Source: an uncultured Flavobacteriaceae bacterium (lineage in GTDB: Bacteria > Bacteroidota > Bacteroidia > Flavobacteriales > Flavobacteriaceae). Taken from it: 64,000 nucleotides of DNA. Both the position numbers and the translations under genes were made by a program. Positions 60,988 to 64,000 of the stretch are shown here, in pieces. Under the pieces are notes generated by a model. It searched no databases. It saw only the letters and a list, made by a program, of their open reading frames with translations, and was not told the origin of the DNA. The stretch spans positions 1-64,000 of the forward strand of contig CAKZOO010000059.1 of the NCBI GenBank assembly GCA_937136455.1, read 5' to 3'. Positions within the stretch are counted from its first letter, which is position 1; each line of letters opens with the position of its first letter.

Positions 60988-62243
60988 AACAATTAAGTGA
61001 AAAGCAACAACAAGTATTAGAGCATTTGTTATCAGGTACAGGTGTACGTAAAACTGCTGTACAGGTTTTTGGTAAGTCCTCTAAAGAATCTACAGTACGT
61101 AATTGGCGTGATGGTATTCTTGCACCTTACTTGGAAGAAGGTTATCAAAAGGTAGCTGAAGAAGCTGTACAGGGTGTAGAGCAAGAAATTATTGATACCC
61201 TTTGTGAACACCAAGATGTTAATGTGTCTAAGATGGCAAAAAGTATCCGTACCTATCAGCGTGAGAATAACCGATTACGTAAAGTTCAACGTGATATGCT
61301 TGACAAGGGATCAGATATTGAATTGATTAACAATTCTTTAGGTATTTTAGCGGCCTCAATTGGCAAATTACCTAGCCTTGAAAATGTGCGTATCATTAAT
61401 CCTGATCGACCTATCAAGAAAAAGGTTGTTGAAATTCTATTCTCAGATCTTCAAATCGGTAAAGTGAATGAATGTTATGATACACCTACAGCTAAAAAGG
61501 CTCTACGTTATTATGGTGCTGAAGTGCTTAAGATTGTGATGGAAAATAATCCTGAAGAAATTGTGTTTGCCTCAATTGGTGATATTGTTGAAGATCATCT
61601 TAAACATGGTGTACAATCAGCTACAAGTACCGATACAGGTTTAGCAGAACAAATGGCTGATGCTATGGAAGGTATTTGGAAATATGTACTACGTCCTCTT
61701 GCAGCGCTAGGTATTCCTATGACTGTTATTGGTGTAGCTGGTAATCACGGCACAAGTACACATAAAGGTATGGATATGTTTAAAGCAGGTCGCTTCTGCT
61801 ATGACTATGCCATGTACAAAGCTTTAGAACTTCTTTGCCAAGCTTCAAATGCTAAGCATGTTAAGTTTGTTCTTCCTGAAGGGTGTTTTGCTACACATAC
61901 AATCTTTGGTCAAAAATACCTGTATGAGCATGGTTACTTTAATGGCTGTACTGAAGCAAGCTTGCTTAAGCAGAAAGAAAAGCGTATGAATAATCTTAAG
62001 ACATTTTTACATGGTATTCGTGTAGGTGATATGCACCACGTTTGTCTGTATGATAATTCTAACCTAGTAGTTAATGGTGCTTTCTTTGGTATTGAAACTA
62101 CAGGTCAAGAGTATTCAGGTATCCTTGGTTTTAATGCAATCCCTGCACAGGTAGTTATGGTGCATGAACCTGTACCAGAAGACGCTATAGGGCTTTCTAC
62201 GGTGTCTGAAACTAAAGTCATTCAAATTGCCAAGGGTTATTAA
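60984..62243 (+). CDS. metallophosphoesterase with N-terminal HTH
   Basis: 419 aa from ATG 60984 (ATGA overlap). The N-terminal 60 residues are an HTH-like KQQQVLEHLLSGTGVRKTAV region, then a coiled linker. The calcineurin-like phosphoesterase domain has LFSDLQIGK (D-x-Q variant of D-x-H), FASIGDIVEDH (GD-x-x-x), VAGNHGTST (GNH) and a late VGDMHHVCLYDN with His residues. It could be a nuclease or phosphatase; gene is typical of large phages. The usual first His is Gln. Confidence 0.8.
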   Translation: MKQLSEKQQQVLEHLLSGTGVRKTAVQVFGKSSKESTVRNWRDGILAPYLEEGYQKVAEEAVQGVEQEIIDTLCEHQDVNVSKMAKSIRTYQRENNRLRKVQRDMLDKGSDIELINNSLGILAASIGKLPSLENVRIINPDRPIKKKVVEILFSDLQIGKVNECYDTPTAKKALRYYGAEVLKIVMENNPEEIVFASIGDIVEDHLKHGVQSATSTDTGLAEQMADAMEGIWKYVLRPLAALGIPMTVIGVAGNHGTSTHKGMDMFKAGRFCYDYAMYKALELLCQASNAKHVKFVLPEGCFATHTIFGQKYLYEHGYFNGCTEASLLKQKEKRMNNLKTFLHGIRVGDMHHVCLYDNSNLVVNGAFFGIETTGQEYSGILGFNAIPAQVVMVHEPVPEDAIGLSTVSETKVIQIAKGY

Positions 62244-62247
62244 CAAA

Positions 62248-62262
62248 GGGGCTTAGCGCCCC
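62248..62262 (+). other. short GC hairpin before ribosome site
   Basis: GGGGC-TTAGC-GCCCC, followed by TCTCAGGAGG. There is no T-run, so it is a leader or processing hairpin rather than a terminator. Similar GGGGC...GCCCC hairpins occur in leaders at 42719. Confidence 0.6.
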
Positions 62263-62276
62263 TCTCAGGAGGTTTT

Positions 62277-62513
62277 ATGGACTTAAATCAGGTAATAAAT
62301 CAACAAGCTCAAATGTTTGCTAATCGTGTTAAGCAAAAAGATCCTAATGCTGAAATACGGATTACTAATACCGCTATTCAAGGTATTCAAAATAGTTTTG
62401 CCCAACCTGTAGCAGATATTTATGTCAAAACAGGTGGAAAAGAATTTAATTATAACTTGATATTAGATCAAATGAGTGGTAAATTTAGCACAATCCCATT
62501 TATTAACGTATAG
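62277..62513 (+). CDS. hypothetical protein
   Basis: 78 aa, Asn/Gln-rich, beta-like second half (KEFNYNLILDQMSGKFSTI). Unrecognised. CAGGAGG site. Confidence 0.6.
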   Translation: MDLNQVINQQAQMFANRVKQKDPNAEIRITNTAIQGIQNSFAQPVADIYVKTGGKEFNYNLILDQMSGKFSTIPFINV

Positions 62514-62520
62514 AGGTTTT

Positions 62521-63234
62521 ATGAACTACACAGATTTAAAGATTCAAGAGCGCCATTCTCAGGCTGTAGATAAGGCATTAAGACGTATCATACAACATGC
62601 ACCATCGGCATTATTCTTATCAGAAAACAAAGGTATTATTAAGGTTGATCATATTGATATTCAGCCAAGAGGTTTAAGTTTTAATGATAACGGAACTATT
62701 GAAGGTACTTTCTTACTTCCTAAAACCATTATCAATTTCAATGGTAAGTTTCTTTGTTCAGTAGATCTTACATGTACAACTTTGGTAAAAGATTGGGTTA
62801 AGATTCTTAGACGTTGGCAACGTGAACAAGATGATATTGCCGCTGGCTACTGTGTAGGTCTACCTATTCCAAGAGGAACGGTTTTAGAGATCAGTAGAGG
62901 GCCAAGAAAAGGTAAAATTATTACAGCCCGTATAGATGTATCTGAAGATGTAGAGTATGTGCCAACTTCTTCAGGTGTAATTAATAAGCGCATCTTAAAG
63001 ATTATCAATCCTGAATACTCTGAAGCATTGAAGGTTGCCCATGCCATAGATGTTGTTGTAAACTGGAATCTCAAATCTGAAGAGAAAGATAAAATCTCTA
63101 TTGTAAACGGATCTGAACGTGTATTTAAAGGTCGTGGAAGTAAGATAAATTACAAAAGACCACAAAAACAATATGATGTAGAAGAATTTGCAAGCATTCT
63201 TGCACCAAAACATTTAAAAAGAGAGGTAAAATAA
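62521..63234 (+). CDS. hypothetical protein
   Basis: 237 aa from ATG 62521 (AGAGG). N-terminal helix (QAVDKALRRIIQHAPSALFL), central beta region with RGTVLEISRGPRKGKIITAR, basic C terminus (RGSKINYKRPQKQY). Unrecognised; a nucleic-acid or virion role is possible. Confidence 0.6.
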   Translation: MNYTDLKIQERHSQAVDKALRRIIQHAPSALFLSENKGIIKVDHIDIQPRGLSFNDNGTIEGTFLLPKTIINFNGKFLCSVDLTCTTLVKDWVKILRRWQREQDDIAAGYCVGLPIPRGTVLEISRGPRKGKIITARIDVSEDVEYVPTSSGVINKRILKIINPEYSEALKVAHAIDVVVNWNLKSEEKDKISIVNGSERVFKGRGSKINYKRPQKQYDVEEFASILAPKHLKREVK

Positions 63235-63236
63235 TT

Positions 63237-64000
63237 ATGTCAAATGTTCCTTACGAAATAGAGTATATGAAGCTTAGTCAGAAAATCCTTGATGAAGGTG
63301 TCTGGGTAGAAAACAAACGTACAGGTACACGTTGCCTTACAATTATTGGTCACACGTTCCAATATAATGTAGGTAAAGGTGAAGTACCACTACTAAGTAC
63401 CAAGCAGAGCTTCCCAGTGAGCGCTGTAGCAGAGATCTTAGGCTATCTTCGCGGTTATACTAATGCACAACAATTTGCTGATATAGGCTCTCCTACGTGG
63501 TTTGCTAATGCCAATGATAACCAAGCTTGGCTTAACAACCTACATCGTAAAGGTGAGAATGATATGGGTAAAGTTTATGGTGCTATTGGTCGTGACTTTG
63601 GTGGTATTGATTTACTTGAAAAGGTTTATAAGAACCTAGATCGTGGTATTGATGATCGTGGCGAAACATTAACATTTTGGAAGCCTGATGATTTTGACAA
63701 AGGTTGTCTACGTCCTTGTATGCGTACACACACGTTCAGTATCTTAGGTGACACTTTGCACCTTACAAGTGAATCTCGTAGTGTTGATCATTGCTTAGGT
63801 AGTAATTTTAATAGTATTCAGTGTTACTTTTTATTGGCATTGATGGCTAAGGTTACAGGTCTTAAAGCTGGCATTGCAACGCATCATATGATCAATGTAC
63901 ATATCTATGAAGATCATTTAAAAGGTCTTAAAGAACAGATGAGCCGCCCTATTATTGAATTAAACCCTAGTCTTAAGATCAAACCTTGGGTGTGTGGTTT
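63237..64000 (+). CDS. thyA: thymidylate synthase (3' end missing)
   Basis: 254 codons to the window edge. TKQSFPVSAVAEILGYLRG, then DMGKVYGAIGRDFGG, the active-site Cys in CLRPCMRTHTF, and ESRSVDHCLGSNFNSIQCY (R-S-x-D-x-x-L-G-x-x-F-N) mark ThyA. It methylates dUMP to dTMP. The residue after the catalytic Cys is Met where the E. coli enzyme has His. Start ATG 63237 lies close to GAGAGG. Confidence 0.93.
   Translation, partial: MSNVPYEIEYMKLSQKILDEGVWVENKRTGTRCLTIIGHTFQYNVGKGEVPLLSTKQSFPVSAVAEILGYLRGYTNAQQFADIGSPTWFANANDNQAWLNNLHRKGENDMGKVYGAIGRDFGGIDLLEKVYKNLDRGIDDRGETLTFWKPDDFDKGCLRPCMRTHTFSILGDTLHLTSESRSVDHCLGSNFNSIQCYFLLALMAKVTGLKAGIATHHMINVHIYEDHLKGLKEQMSRPIIELNPSLKIKPWVCG

Noticed and set aside
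1-64000. tRNA genes and CRISPR arrays
   Set aside because: No cloverleaf-compatible stretch with a TTCGA-type T-arm was seen in noncoding DNA, and no regularly spaced direct repeats of CRISPR length were found.

Overview
This window is part of the genome of a large, AT-rich tailed dsDNA phage (Caudoviricetes). The evidence is a terminase large subunit, a portal and a head maturation protease beside a T7-type single-subunit RNA polymerase, a T7-type primase-helicase, a family A DNA polymerase, a class I ribonucleotide reductase and a thymidylate synthase, with dense, often overlapping gene packing. Host-type promoters fit sigma70 (TTGACA/TTGACT and TATAAT). Together with a ProQ/FinO protein, a lipoprotein and a signal-peptide protein, they point to a Gram-negative, probably gammaproteobacterial, host. 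The genus cannot be fixed from sequence alone.

Layout. (1) 1-5610, leftward: late head/packaging genes (small terminase candidate, large terminase, portal, a small protein, an XkdF-like protease, an acidic scaffold-like protein cut by the window edge). (2) 5611-6506, gene-free: two leftward copies of a putative phage-RNAP promoter, a 60-bp AT-rich inverted repeat and a terminator. (3) 6507-9580, leftward: the phage RNA polymerase and a small acidic gene, driven from a sigma70 promoter at 9620-9648. (4) 9817-40262, rightward: about 53 genes. DNA replication and nucleotide metabolism come first (primase-helicase, Dda/RecD-like helicase, DNA polymerase, SSB candidate, 5'-3' exonuclease, RuvC-like nuclease, NrdB, NrdA, glutaredoxin-MazG, nucleotide kinase, Dam methylase). 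Then come a YgiB/YgiC-like lipoprotein plus glutathionylspermidine-synthase cassette, DNA ligase, and a long tail of small genes, with HNH and GIY-YIG endonucleases scattered through. A third phage-RNAP promoter copy at 9751-9776 faces this operon. (5) 40263-42116, mostly gene-free: terminators, two tiny membrane proteins, unassigned promoters, repeats and an AT-rich iteron-like tract. (6) 42117-57625, leftward: about 40 small genes, nearly all unrecognised, arranged as short promoter-leader-ORF cassettes. Recognisable members are a ProQ/FinO RNA chaperone, an HslV/proteasome-like Ntn hydrolase, a winged-helix candidate, a ribbon-helix-helix candidate and a secreted beta-rich protein. (7) 57784-64000, rightward: one more cassette, a gene-free stretch with promoters, then an operon with a MESH1/SpoT-like HD hydrolase, a pair of proteins resembling C-terminal pieces of single-subunit RNA polymerase, a metallophosphoesterase and ThyA (cut by the window edge).

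A coherent reading is a T7-like temporal scheme on a larger genome. The host polymerase reads the cassette region and the RNAP gene first; the phage RNAP then reads the replication operon to the right and the head genes to the left. The most unusual feature is that most sigma70 promoters place the -10 box (sometimes the spacer) inside an inverted repeat. The arm sequence differs from promoter to promoter while the symmetry is kept, and this includes the promoter of the RNAP gene itself.
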